This document shows, piece by piece, positions 22,401-32,151 of a stretch of 64,000 bases of DNA. Made by a program: the position numbers and the translations under genes. Under the pieces are notes generated by a model. That model made no database searches. It was not told the DNA's origin and worked only from the letters and a program-made list of their open reading frames with translations. Each line of letters begins with the position of its first letter. Position 1 is the stretch's first letter. The DNA is from Melieria omissa (lineage: Eukaryota; Arthropoda; Insecta; Diptera; Ulidiidae), in the NCBI GenBank assembly GCA_963971225.1, contig OZ020268.1:112746830-112810829 (forward strand), in the 5' to 3' direction.

Positions 22401-25010
22401 CGAGCAGAAACATCATATAACGAGAGAAATTAGAGGCAAAAATTTGGGCATTTGTCGTGGCTTTCGTGGATGTACAGTCTGGCTAACAGGTAACTTCAAT
22501 GTCAAAATGCCCAGCGGATGCGGATAATCACTCTGAATCGTGCATTGCTATTCTCTCGCAGGGTTCAGTGGAGCCGGCAAGACTTCGATTGCGTTTGAGT
22601 TGGAAGCGTATCTGGTGTCGCGCGGCATTCCGGCGTACGGTCTCGATGGCGACAACATACGAACCGGCCTCAATAAGAACCTCGGCTTCACGCCCGCCGA
22701 TCGTGAGGAGAACATACGTCGTGTGGGCGAGGTAGCGAAACTGTTTGCGGACAGCGGTGTCGTGTCGATTTGCAGCTTTGTGTCGCCGTTCGCTGACGAT
22801 CGTGAGGTTGTGCGCAAGATTCACAAGGACTCCGATCTCAAGTTCTACGAGATTTTCGTTGACACGCCGTTGTCTGTGTGCGAGTCGCGCGACGTGAAAG
22901 GTTTGTACAAGAAGGCACGCGAGGGCACCATTAAAGGCTTCACGGGCATTACGCAGGAGTACGAAAAACCCGAACATCCGGAATTGGTAGTCAATACAGA
23001 TGGCTACACAGTGCGCGAATCCACACAAAAAGTCATTAGTCTGCTGGAAGAGGAGGGCATCATTCCAAAGACACTACGTAACTTAAATGAGGTGAGTCCA
23101 GAGTTACTTTGTTAAATGTTGTGAAAGTAAAATGCTGCAGAAATTATCTTAACCGTAGATCGAGCTTTGTATCAAAAATGATACATTTGGTTTTTTGTTT
23201 TATTATAACTTTTTTCAGGATATAATTAATTTAACTTTGTTGTGTTGGGATTATGCTTGTTTAAAACCATCTTTCACACCTTTTTTAAGAAAGAGGTCTT
23301 GAGAAAATTGAAAAGTTTATAATTCTCTCCTTTGTATACATAGGATAGGATTCCCTAATTTTTTTTGAAGCTCGATCTACGGTTAAAAGGTTTACTTACT
23401 ACTTACTTTCTGAACAACAAAAAAGTAGTTCTTGATCTTATCACTCAACGATTAATGCTTCCTTCATAAGGCCAGTAAAATAATTGCTTTATTTTCCCTT
23501 AGCTTCCCGAACTGTTTGTGGATTCGAGCTTAAAGGAAGCTGCACTGCATGAAGCCAAAACGTTGCCTTCAATACCCATTACCAAAGTGGAACTGCAATG
23601 GGTCCAAGTACTGGCCGAAGGCTGGGCGTTTCCGCTAAAAGGCTTCATGCGTGAGGACGAGTATCTGCAGGTGCTTCACTTCAATTCCATTCTCAGTGAG
23701 GACGGTGCTTTCCGTGAAAGCCAATCAGTGCCTATTGTTCTGTCCGTTTCGGCGGAAGCCAAGAACAAACTGGATGGTAAGTGGTCAGACAATTAAGTAC
23801 AACCACACCCATTCTCTTACCATCACTGCCCTCCGCAGGCGTGTCAGCCATTACGCTTAGCTACAACGACCAGCCCATTGCCATTATGCGTAAGCCCGAG
23901 TTCTTCTATCACCGTAAGGAGGAGCGTTTGTCACGTCAGTTTGGCACCAGCCACCCGCAGCACCCGTACATAAAGGTTTGTTAGTAATCGATGCTGTGCG
24001 CCGTTTTAGTAAACATGCAACGATTTATGACTTTAACAGATGGTTAACGAAAGCGGCGAATACTTGGTTGGCGGCGAGCTGGAAGTGCTTGAGCGCATAC
24101 GCTGGATGGACGGCCTAGACGAGTACCGTCTTACTCCAAATGAGCTCCGGCAAAAGTTTGCTGAAATGGGAGCTGATGCCATTTTTGCATTCCAAGTAAG
24201 TTAATTGTGTTTCGTTGGTCTTCTTTTTGATAACTGCAACTTATCCATTGCCATTATCGTTTTAGCTTCGCAATCCCGTACACAACGGCCATGCGCTGTT
24301 GATGCAGGACACTAAGCGACAGTTGCTGGAGCGCGGCTTCAAGAAGCCAGTGCTGCTGCTGCATCCGCTCGGCGGCTGGACCAAAGATGACGACGTGCCT
24401 TTGGATGTGCGCATGGCACAGCATCAGGCTGTGCTCGACTCTGGCGTTCTTAAGCGGGAGGACACAGTGTTGGCCATTTTCCCGTCGCCCATGATGTACG
24501 CTGGCCCCACGGAAGTGCAATGGCACGCCAAAGCAAGTAAGTCATTCCACAAAGCTGAATAAACCAATTTTAAAGACATTGAATCGTAGGAATGAACACT
24601 GGTGCCAACTTTTACATTGTGGGACGCGATCCGGCTGGCATGCCGCATCCCAACAAAGAAATGTACCCCGATGGCAATCTGTACGATGCTACCCACGGTG
24701 CACGTGTACTTAAAATGGCACAAGGCCTCGACAGCATGGAGGTATTTCCCAATCGCTCTAAAATACACATTGGATCTTGAAAATGTGTTTGTTATTCTTG
24801 CAGATACTGCCGTTCCGTGTTGCTGCCTACGACAAAACGCACTCACGTATGGCCTTCTTCGAGCCCAGTCGCAAGGAGGAATTCGAGTTCATATCGGGAA
24901 CAAAGATGCGCACATTAGCCAAAACTGGCCAATTACCACCCGACGGCTTCATGGAGCCAAAGGCGTGGCAGATCTTGGCCGCGTACTATCAATCTCTTAT
25001 GACTCAGTAG
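7449..25010 (+). CDS. Papss: Bifunctional 3'-phosphoadenosine 5'-phosphosulfate synthase (PAPS synthetase)
   Basis: The shared exons are 22375..22489, 22562..23091, 23503..23776, 23839..23975, 24040..24195, 24266..24536, 24590..24741 and 24804..25010 (1842 nt, 613 codons plus stop). They are joined to one of several first exons (7449..7490, 18052..18168, 20616..20660), all phase 0. The N-terminal APS kinase half has [19 protein letters not shown] (P-loop), [15 protein letters not shown] and DVKGLYKKA. The C-terminal ATP sulfurylase half has [13 protein letters not shown] (the HxxH nucleotide-binding motif), [11 protein letters not shown] and [11 protein letters not shown]. From family knowledge, ATP sulfurylase makes APS from sulfate and ATP, and APS kinase phosphorylates it to PAPS, the donor for all sulfotransferases. 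A polyadenylation signal lies at 25310. The call is very secure. Confidence 0.96.
8245..8368. mobile_element. MITE with AATTCTGTGG ends, copy 1 (124 bp)
   Basis: The ends are mirror images: AATTCTGTGGCCAAAAGCAA at left, and at right the complement of AATTCTGTGGTCAAAAACGA. The inverted similarity runs about 30 bp, into CGCTTAAG. Copy 2 at 15226-15364 shares the interior (CATAAGTACTATTTTGAG, ATGCAGCACCCTTAACTCA). There is no coding capacity. Confidence 0.85.
8855..8926. promoter_or_regulatory. Cluster of ATGCAAA (octamer-like) motifs
   Basis: In about 70 bp there are five ATGCAAA or ATGCAAAT words plus related ATGCTAAAT and a TGCATATG palindrome. ATGCAAAT is the POU-domain octamer. The cluster lies in the first intron of the longest Papss transcript. 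It may be a real homotypic site cluster or just decayed simple sequence. Confidence 0.35.
9245..9283. repeat. Perfect 15 bp inverted repeat (hairpin)
   Basis: TTTCATTCCGACCTA and its exact complement TAGGTCGGAATGAAA flank a 9 nt loop. The motif TTTCA(c/t)NCCGACCTAATAATATTTT appears again just downstream at about 9300-9325. It could be the nested ends of a small element, or an RNA hairpin if transcribed in the intron. Confidence 0.7.
10332..10480. mobile_element. hAT-type MITE (149 bp) with perfect 8 bp target duplication
   Basis: The termini are CAGTGGCGCACA at left and the complement of CAGTAGCGCACA at right (11/12). Both flanks carry the identical 8-mer TATACAAC (10324-10331 and 10481-10488). 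An 8 bp target duplication with CAG...CTG ends is the hAT superfamily signature. There is no transposase; mobilisation would need an autonomous hAT elsewhere. Confidence 0.88.
11286..11427. mobile_element. Short inverted-repeat element (about 142 bp)
   Basis: Left end TTAGACACGAGCTTTTGACA and right end complement TTAGACACGAGCTTTTTGTA match over about 20 bp. The interior is A/T-rich with no ORF. The flanks do not show a clear target duplication, so the family is unassigned. Confidence 0.7.
11661..11686. mobile_element. Solo right end of a TTAA/GGGGG element
   Basis: The sequence GGCCGCTACGTAGACGACCCCCTTAA has the same CCCCCTTAA finish as the elements at 12620, 13526 and 18638. No matching left end was confirmed; the text at about 11467-11486 (GGTTACGTGGTTGGCCC) is a weak candidate. 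It is probably a truncated copy. Confidence 0.4.
12620..13164. mobile_element. TTAA-flanked MITE, GGGGGGTAAGGG ends (545 bp)
   Basis: Left end GGGGGGTAAGGGTTT and right end complement GGGGGGTAAGGGTTTACA are flanked on both sides by TTAA (12616-12619, 13165-13168). TTAA duplications are typical of piggyBac-class elements. The interior is non-coding. It belongs with the elements at 13526 and 18638 by shared G-run plus TTAA ends. Confidence 0.8.
13526..14243. mobile_element. TTAA-flanked fold-back element (718 bp)
   Basis: The ends are GGGGGTCTTCTGCTTACGCG and its exact complement, between TTAA at 13522-13525 and 14244-14247. A second, nearly perfect inverted repeat of about 150 bp (about 13690-13835 against 13950-14090) sits inside around a loop of about 110 bp, so a single strand can fold into a long stem. 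Short ORFs inside are chance reading of the arms. Confidence 0.88.
15226..15364. mobile_element. MITE with AATTCTGTGG ends, copy 2 (139 bp)
   Basis: Ends AATTCTGTGGTCAAAAGCAA and complement AATTCTGTGGTCAAAAACAA. It is collinear with copy 1 at 8245 but carries about 15 extra bases (CAGCACGCTTAAAAGGAAG region) in the middle. It is nested inside the Tc1 relic. Confidence 0.85.
15900..16437. mobile_element. piggyBac-like MITE, CCCATTGCTGCC ends (538 bp)
   Basis: Termini CCCATTGCTGCC and exact complement GGCAGCAATGGG are bounded by TTAA at 15896-15899 and 16438-16441. TTAA followed by CCC is the classic piggyBac boundary. A subterminal copy of the end (ACCATTGCTGCCTAATGGGT) recurs inside at about 16239, and a tandem near-repeat (GAAATTTTATCAAAATCGTA) lies at about 16350-16410. 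There is no transposase ORF. Confidence 0.87.
16745..17032 (-). mobile_element. tRNA-derived SINE, copy 1
   Basis: Read on the - strand it starts near 17032 with GCCGCCGTAGCTCAGCTGGC, which contains a perfect RNA polymerase III A box (TAGCTCAGCTGG), then a B-box-like GGTTCAAGACT. The body matches the SINE at 19477 over its length (Gly/Pro-rich-looking GGGCCGCGAGTCAAATGCGA, CCGCCGAAAG, CGGAATCGGC). It ends in CGTGCCAGTCAA and a (TTA)n tail. No clear target duplication was seen. Confidence 0.85.
17740..17747. promoter_or_regulatory. DRE palindrome TATCGATA upstream of Papss exon 1b
   Basis: TATCGATA lies about 305 bp upstream of the exon 1b ATG. In Drosophila this word is the DNA replication-related element bound by DREF, typical of housekeeping promoters. 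Its position in a less AT-rich block suggests it marks the exon 1b promoter; this is inference. Confidence 0.45.
18052..18168 (+). CDS. Papss: Papss alternative first coding exon 1b
   Basis: ATG at 18052 in context GAAA-ATG encodes 39 residues beginning [20 protein letters not shown] and ending GATNGGMNQ, then donor GTAAGG in phase 0. The phase fits the acceptor at 22375. The N-terminus is basic and Ser/Gly/Asn-rich and unlike exon 1a, so isoforms would differ only ahead of the APS kinase domain. Confidence 0.75.
18638..19315. mobile_element. TTAA-flanked MITE, GGGGTCCT ends (678 bp)
   Basis: Left end GGGGTCCTGTAGT and right end complement GGGGGTCCTCTAGT lie between TTAA at 18634-18637 and 19316-19319. 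It shares the G-run/TTAA ends with the elements at 12620 and 13526. No transposase is visible. It lies in the intron between Papss exons 1b and 1c. Confidence 0.8.
19477..19780 (+). mobile_element. tRNA-derived SINE, copy 2, with 13 bp target duplication
   Basis: The head GGCTGCCGTAGCTCAGCTGG contains a perfect A box at 19489-19500, and GGTTCAAGACT at 19543 matches a B box, at tRNA-like spacing. The body ends CGTGCCAGTCAAGAAGAAG. The 13-mer AAGAGAAGTACTG occurs on both flanks (19464-19476 and 19781-19793), showing retroposition by target-primed copying. Copy 1 is at 16745 in the opposite orientation. Confidence 0.92.
20616..20660 (+). CDS. Papss: Papss alternative first coding exon 1c
   Basis: ATG at 20616 in context TACAA-ATG encodes [15 protein letters not shown] then consensus donor GTAAGT in phase 0. 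The preceding 250 bp is less AT-rich and looks like promoter/5' UTR. The product end (KRR) again supplies a basic run just before the shared exon. Confidence 0.7.
20661..22374 (+). other. Last 5' intron of Papss
   Basis: No independent gene was seen. A possible fourth first exon at 21012 is listed separately. The sequence is otherwise AT-rich with no clear mobile element. The acceptor at 22374 follows a strong T-tract (TTGTTTTTTTTCAG). Confidence 0.5.
21012..21050 (+). CDS. Papss: Candidate fourth Papss first exon (1d)
   Basis: ATG at 21012 gives [13 protein letters not shown] followed by GTTAGT, a usable donor, in phase 0 like the other three first exons. Nothing upstream in frame is needed. 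Support is only position, phase and donor; the N-terminus has no basic run, unlike 1a-1c. It may be chance. Confidence 0.35.
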
Positions 25011-27591
25011 ATAATACCACGACGTAGATAGCTGCATTGGAATTACACGAATTATGCTACATAACTATTTACATACCATACACTAAGATTTTATTTTGAA
25101 AGCACTTTATACGCATGACATATATATACATACATACATATGTACTATACAAGTGGTTGTACAGTTTTATTTCTGTTGTTACTTCTGTGCTATTTGATTT
25201 ATGTTTGTTGACCAAATGTACCTCCCAACCTAAATGTCTTTATCTCTTTAACAGTTTATGTGTGCGCCAGTAAGTTTTTAACAGTTTTTTAATTGAAAAT
25301 TGTACACCTAATAAATGCTGTATTAATGTAAAGTTCGGTAAATGTATGTAACTATTACTAAAATGTTTCCCCGATATTTATTTGAAATATAAACTTGCAA
25401 TAATTCCCTCCACTATTCTATTCTGGGGTATTTGTATATATTAATTGATATTGGACAATAATCACAAAAAGCCTGAAATGTGAATTAATAAACGAGTTGC
25501 GTATGGGTTTCTCATAGCCAAGATGAGTTGTGATCGTTTAGGAAAATCGTATGGCGTTCAGTTCGACATTTCTGATGAAGGAATAAATATGACACACATC
25601 AAATATGACTAAATCAGCGATTGTTTAAGCTACGAGGATGATTTTGGACTAAAAACAAGACTTATGGGTTCAAATATCTCTTTCGCAGACCATAACAAAA
25701 TATAAAAATATATATGATTTCCGTCATTGCATAAGTTGCACGTTGTTGCAGGTAAGTTAATTTATAATTGAAAGTCGTAACAAGTTTTCAAGTATTATTC
25801 AGCTAACGCTTTCTATCCCTTAGATCCTATCCCACTGATTTCGTTTACATACGTTGCAGTATTTCTATTATTCATGGTTTAACAACACAACTCCCAAATG
25901 TATTCACTGGTCTTATACCTAAACAAAAGCAATTAAGAAAATATATTATTTGCAGTTGGCATTTTCGCACTATCAATTAATTATTTAATGAACACTTTTT
26001 AATTTTCGTGAGACCAACTCGACGCTTTATCTTTTTCATTTTCAATAACTACTTTCTCGTCTTATCTGGCATTTAATTAAATTCATCTGTCCCTATTTTC
26101 AGTTTCAAATTTTTAATTCGCATTCGCTACGCTTTCGCTTTCTCTCTTCAAAACTCAGTTTTTCACACTTTCAATGAAAATTAGAAAAACAAGTTTTCTC
26201 TAATTAACCAAACGTTCGCTCCAAACTATTACATTTTGAACAACAAGTCTATGAAGGCGCCAGCCATAATACTAACCAACCTCGCATCGCGTTTCACACA
26301 CAGTGCGATAGAGAGAAAAACAATGGGTTTGTTTTATAAAATTGTATAATACGTTTAATCATTACAATTACGTACAATATTAATATCAAATTTTTATTTC
26401 ATATACTGTATGCGTTTGTGTGTGTGTCAAAACGGTATTATTTATTCGCTTGTTCCTAAAGTGATGGATATATTATAATTGATGTATGCCAGTTACACTA
26501 CTACATAGTCTATTAAGATAGAGCAAACCCAAGGGAAGGACGTCGACGTAGCTTTTCACATTTGCTTTGCTAAATAGTGGTCAATACATGAACTTATCAC
26601 CCAACCGAACCAAATCGCATCGCATTGCATTGTACAACTTAAAAGCCGATCAGCCATTTTAGTCGATTGGACTTAAGCCGAATAGGTTTGCATTTAACTA
26701 AGGATTAAGCACGCCCCCTTATTAAGCACAACCGTTAATGACGATGACGTTGATGTGAAATGTGCCCGACAAACACATTTGCTTTGCGAAATGTGCAAAA
26801 TTTATTGTAATTGCCTTAATTTTGAATTGTGCGCAATGAGCAAATAATGATTTGAAAACGATATCAGGCCAAATAATATAAACACAGCTAAATTACCAAA
26901 CCGAAAATATATTCCTAAAATTCATAAAATGGCAAATGTACACGAAACCCTGAAAACGCCCAAATCGTATCCGATCGGTTGCCACATGCACAAACTAAAA
27001 TTGCCTTGCCTTATGCTCGTTGGTACGCCGAGCTAAACGAGTATTCTATTGTTCGTGTGTGATGTGCTGCCAGAGCTCGTGGGGAATTGTTCTCTTCGTA
27101 CGGGTCCTATTTTACAAAGAAGGCCAATGTGCATATTTTTCGCTAGTATATTTTCACGTGAACAAATAACAAAAAGTAAAAAAATCTAAGTTTAAATGAC
27201 AAAGAATACATTTGACAACCATTCAGAATGGCTCACATCGAATCTTGCAATATTTTCCGTTTCTGTTCGTGTCGCTATTTCCGATTTTCACTTGCTAGAT
27301 CATTACTTGTATTTAATTTAAATTTATTTTCATTTCTGTTATTGCATCTTGTAGGTATTTTATTTATGCTTTTGTTTCCGCTTTTTGTTTTCTTTTTTTT
27401 TTTTGTTTAAACTAATTTTCTTGTATCGTATCATTCAATTATATTCGTGTTTTTCTTTTTGTTATTTAATTAAACACCTAGAATATTAGTTATGATTAAT
27501 ATTACATAAACTGTAAGTTCGTGTCGTGTCGGGTCCGGTCTTGTCTGGCTCAACAAGAGGAAAGAAAATTACACTCGGCGTTTTTACCTCG
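25011..27591. other. Papss 3' UTR and spacer before Rab8
   Basis: No gene was seen. The Papss 3' UTR presumably ends after the AATAAA at 25310. The Rab8 3' UTR, read from the other strand, should occupy the right part. The interior is AT-rich with CA/CATA microsatellites (about 25115-25145, 26410-26430). Confidence 0.6.
25310..25315 (+). terminator. Polyadenylation signal of Papss
   Basis: AATAAA lies 300 bp after the Papss stop codon, the first canonical hexamer downstream on that strand. Confidence 0.6.
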
Positions 27592-30019
27592 TCAAAGTAG
27601 ACTGCACCTCGACAGCCAACTGTCCGTTATTTTTCGTGGCTCGGAGAATTTCAATTGATGGCCCTTTGGTGGATTATTCGCCTCCTGCAAATCAACAAAT
27701 TTGTGCGGCTTAGTAGTTAGTATTGGCTGTCCGAGTACAACATTTCCAACTTACCATTCGCTTTTCCATTTTCGCTTTTATATCACTGGCTAAGGTAAGG
27801 AAAGCTTCTTCTACGTTGATGCTTGCTTTTGCGGATGTCTCCATGAACTTTATGCCATATTCGATGGCTAACTGTTCGCCTCGTTCTCGTGACACCTGCG
27901 TGCATTGCACATTTTTCGGTATATCAAACGGAATGTAGTCGACTGCTGTGTTTTAAACTCACCTGCCGCTTCTCGTTCAGTTCGCACTTGTTGCCCAGCA
28001 GCATTTTTTCCACATCGGCGGAAGCATTTTCCTCAATATTTCGTATCCAATTTTTAATATTCTCGAACGATTTCTCCTGTGTTATATCATAAACGAGCAT
28101 TATACCCATTGCACCGCGGTAGTAGGCTGTCGTGATCGTCCTGAATCGTTCCTGGCCCGCAGTGTCCCTGTAACAAAAAGCAATCAGAATTGTCCCAGAA
28201 AATTCTTACTCAAATATAGTTTACCATATTTGCAGTTTAATTTTCTTTCCGTCCAATTCGATTGTTCTGATTTTAAAATCAATACCTGCAACAAAAGATT
28301 ACAGAAAGCGTATAATTAACGAACAGAAAAACAAAACTTGTAGTAATAGAAACCAGAAATCATCGTCACTGATATCAAATTCAAGTTTTCAGTGAAAGTT
28401 AAAAATTGTCTGTTGTACCGATTCTGTTGCCAGGACGTTTCTTGTAATCAACGCTTTTATCTAGTTTTTAGTGATTTGCAGTTCTTTCGTTACTGATGTT
28501 CTAAGCCTACACACACTATTCTTTTTTTAATCCATTATTAGTTACGCCTTAATCTACAAAACCTGAGCAGAGAACTGGTAATAATTCACAGGTCGACGCA
28601 AAATTACAGCGAATTTTGGGATAATTCTAGTATCCTCAATTTATACCATTATTATTATTGATGGGGATAATGCACTGCGACCTAGTAGATCTATTGTGCC
28701 CCCTTCTTGGCCCTCAAAGACTATCAGTGAGTCCATTATCCGAGAGGAATTTTAGTATGTTTCCTAAACCTCTGGATACCCAGTCTTCACCCGATATGAG
28801 ATGGTGCCCCAGGTGCTTCTTTCTCTTATGCACGAGTACAGGGCATTTTCCTAGTACGTATGTATTGCAGTCTTGTTTTTCTGTAATTTATACCAACTAA
28901 CAACGAAAAAAATTCAGAAATTATTTCACATTTCACAAGATTTTAATCATAACTCGGGTTAGTACTCGGTATAGAAAGCTTTTAAATATGCCTCGGTCTA
29001 AAATTGGGGATCCCTTGGTTGGTTAATGGACCACATGAAGGAACCTCCTACTCTGCTGATGGTGCCAACAGTTTTCAAACGGGCAACTACATCGAAAAAT
29101 ACTACTTATTAAATATGTAAAAAAAACAAAATATTATTCTGTAATACATTTTTACAACATAACGAAGCCATGTGGAATCCTCCATATCCATTGCATGGTA
29201 GTTCCCTTGTATCTATATACAATACATAGGTTTGTATTTGACTTGACTTTAATTTAAACTACTCGTACATTAACTTTTTCTTGAAGAAACCACTTGGCGC
29301 CACACAAGTTAGTTTTCTCAACACATTATTATTATTTTTTTTTATTTTCACTGAAGATCGTTATCAGAGTTAGTAATAACTTCGTACACTGTGCAAAATT
29401 AGTTGGCCTTTGCCATTTTAATGCCGCTGGCAACCCTGTTGTATAGATCCATCGAATATTGAAAGCTATTGATGACCACTTGTGCTCATCTGAAGCAGAA
29501 TGATCGACATTCTAAAACCAAACGAATTTCGGATCAACAGATTGTTGTGTACGATTGTATCGAGACATTATCATGGGCAAATTGTTGGCCAGCGCTTGTT
29601 TCGAAGAAACAAGACAAAAACAGAGAAGTGAGTCATTTAATTAAATTCATTCCGCCACGAAGATGTGTGAAGTTTGCTCGGTCGCACCAATGCTGGCGGG
29701 GTGGTGGGATGCGGCGTTTATTTGATATGGGCCATCGCCAACTCATCTCCTTTCCCTGCTGCAAGCTGGCGCGAGTGCGCCTGTGGGTGTGTGTGTGTGT
29801 CGAACACAGGTGTTGTCGCGCTGCCCGTTTGTTTTCTTTCAGCAGGAGGCAAATCGATAAGGCTTTGTGGGCGCCACTCACCCTCTCTTACTCACCTATC
29901 GTGGATATAAAGGTGGTGTTGAACGCATCCTCGGAGAACCGGAACAGGATGCAGGTCTTGCCCACGCCAGAGTCGCCGATCAGCAGCAGTTTGAACAAGT
30001 AGTCATAAGTCTTGGCCAT
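27592..30019 (-). CDS. Rab8: Rab8 small GTPase
   Basis: The CDS is complement(27592..27684, 27755..27895, 27963..28167, 28225..28285, 29896..30019): 624 nt, 207 residues. It shows [18 protein letters not shown] with P-loop GDSGVGKT (about 15-22), switch I around [38 protein letters not shown]4 NKCEL, G5 ETSAKA, and the C-terminal CSLL prenylation motif after DSWLSR. The length and tail are those of insect Rab8, not Rab10 or Rab13. From family knowledge it directs post-Golgi vesicles to the plasma membrane and ciliary base. Intron 1 is 1.6 kb and holds a retrotransposon fragment. G4 has Glu where most GTPases have Asp. Confidence 0.96.
28714..28856 (-). mobile_element. Tail fragment of a non-LTR retrotransposon ORF2 in Rab8 intron 1
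   Basis: The - strand reads [20 protein letters not shown], then [20 protein letters not shown] followed by a stop. The CP-x-L...R...LG...L..FL...GL pattern is the C-terminal end of jockey-like reverse transcriptases. A further GGGCACAATAGATC stretch follows downstream, as in 3' UTRs of such elements. No full reverse transcriptase remains. Confidence 0.6.
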
Positions 30020-30775
30020 GATTGACTGAATGAATTTTCAATGTGATTATATATTGTTGCTATATGTTTTCTGTTGGATTAAAGCCTAATGGGCAAATTC
30101 ATAAACTAAATTCGGCCGTGATGTCGGCGACCGCGTTCTCTTCAGGTAACACGTCGCGTTGGCGCGGGCAGCAATGGAGCGGTGGGTACGGTCGCGCCCA
30201 AGTCACAGCCTCTGGATCGAGCCTTTTCGGAGCGGAGCTGCCGTTTTCTGTTGTTGTGTTGTTGCCGTTCGGGAGCAATGAGCGTCGACTATGTCGAACT
30301 GTCAGGGAAGTGGAATGGGCGAGGAGGGCAAGAAGAAAAATGGCGAACACTGAGCAGACGACAACGTAATACCCGCGGACGAATATTGCTCGATCGTGGA
30401 CAAACACTTCCCAGACACTTTTCACCGATACACCGACTCCTTGGCAATTGCTTAAACGAAACTCGACGCTTTTGCAGTCACATTTAATTATCGCCAATTA
30501 TAATCGCCCAACAATAGCCGTTTCAAGTCGCTGATGACACAAAAACCGAAATCGTCCACACAAAAAAAACTTGCGATGAACTCTTTTGTGTCGCATCAGC
30601 GGGTGAGAATGAACGCTGTCTGCGGCTGTGTTCACGGTGTAACTCAATGTTTCAGAGTTGCAATTCAACAATGTTTTCAGAGTATTTGAAATATTCCAAT
30701 TTATGGACTCACAGTGGTTGATATAAAAAATCGTACACTACACTAGAAGCATTAATATTGGGGTTAATAAATATA

Positions 30776-31086
30776 CAGTTGAACTTCGATTATCCGGGTT
30801 GCTCGGGAACGGGCTCATCACGGATAATCGAAAATACCGGTTAAAAGAGGTTTATAAATTTTATTATTTTTATTTATTTATGTACATGTGTGATATGGAA
30901 AAAACAAACACAAGTACATGTGCTTCACGAATAATAGAGGTAAATCACGGTTAATAGAGGTAAACAAAATCAATCACGGATAATAGAGGTAAATCACGAA
31001 TAATAGAGGTATAAAATCAACCACTCAGCATCCTGGTTAATAGATGTTCCTGGTTAATGGAGGCCCGGAAAATCGAGGTTCAACTG
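30776..31086. mobile_element. Tc1/pogo-like MITE (311 bp) with TA target duplication
   Basis: Ends CAGTTGAACTTCGATTATCC and complement CAGTTGAACCTCGATTTTCC are flanked by TA on each side (30774-30775, 31087-31088). The interior repeats AATAGAGGTAAATCACG about four times at 30930-31010. The ends resemble pogo/Tigger families that carry CAG-type termini; the family label is inference. No ORF. Confidence 0.82.
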
Positions 31087-31687
31087 TATTTATAACGTGT
31101 CGGATAACGTACTTATGGCTAATTTATTTCACTACGGTTTAATTGAATTATAATATTGTCGAAATCAATTTGGTGCATTGAGTTCTTTCATTTGTTATTT
31201 TGTGATGTAAGCGTTCAAGCATATTTTTTAAGGTAGCGAGACATGGGCCTGTAACCGCCAGCGTTATATCTATCCTGAAAGAGTTGGGTATTAGAATGCT
31301 TTCATGTTGACTATGACAGGTAATTGAACTCAACCCAAAATTTGAGTGATGCTTTGCTTCAGATTAACGGTCTAGCTGAGCCGTGAACTTATTAAGATAC
31401 ATTTGTGTTCAGAAAAAACAGGAACCTGAGGGTGCATCATGATATGAGCAAAAAAACTGAAGAAGTATCATGCTTCAGAAAAAACCTAAAGTGATTTCTA
31501 CAGTTATGTGCATTTCTATGTAGAACCCGTGTATAGATTTACCTTGGGGATATAAGCCTGTAACATATAAAACATTAAAACCAATCCAATATAAAATTTT
31601 TAAAGAAAATATGCAGTAATAATTTTGTTATTACTTACATTAATAACATTGACAATATTTTAAACTCATAGCAAAAAGAGCTGAAGC

Positions 31688-31695
31688 TATCGATA
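31688..31695. promoter_or_regulatory. DRE palindrome TATCGATA upstream of Usp32
   Basis: TATCGATA sits in a larger palindrome (GCTATCGATAGC) about 460 bp before the Usp32 ATG. This is the DREF site of Drosophila housekeeping promoters, consistent with a broadly expressed deubiquitinase. Confidence 0.5.
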
Positions 31696-32151
31696 GCACG
31701 GACTATATGGGCCCTCACATAACCACTTTGTTTTCCAATTTCCCAAGTGGATCCGATCACTTGAATCTAACTAGTTTTTCCCTGCCCCGTAAACCAAGTT
31801 CAATTGCGCAGTGGCAGCTCTCGCTAGGCACAACCCGACTACCAGATGATCGCCTACATTAAAGGGTGGCAACTACATAAAATAAAATTTATTTCTCTGC
31901 TGCGGAATCATAAGATTTTTTTGCGATTTTCCAATTGAAAAACCTTTCCGCATTGTTCGTCAGAAGCGGGTGTGAAATAATGAGTAGTACAATCAGCGGC
32001 AGGAATAGCTAATGAAGTGATGTGTAGCAAAAAAGGAGCCAGGAGTAGCGCATAATTCTGTTATTGGGAGCAGACGTCGCACCATCACCACCCTCAAGAC
32101 TAGCAATTACTGCGTATTTTGTAAGCAATTGGAGGAGCTCTCCACAGCTTG

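Larger units (their letters stand above)
30020..32151. other. Divergent spacer between Rab8 and Usp32
   Basis: It contains the Rab8 5' UTR/promoter (30020 to about 30550, the less AT-rich part), a pogo-like MITE (30776-31086), a DRE at 31688, and the Usp32 5' UTR ending at 32151. No coding gene was seen. Confidence 0.6.

Noticed and set aside
22528..23028. 166-codon ORF on the - strand
   Set aside because: It is the exact antisense of Papss exon 3, which has the APS kinase motifs. It has no features of its own.
29469..30002. 177-codon ORF on the + strand
   Set aside because: It covers Rab8 exon 1 and intron sequence in antisense. No domain or splice support.
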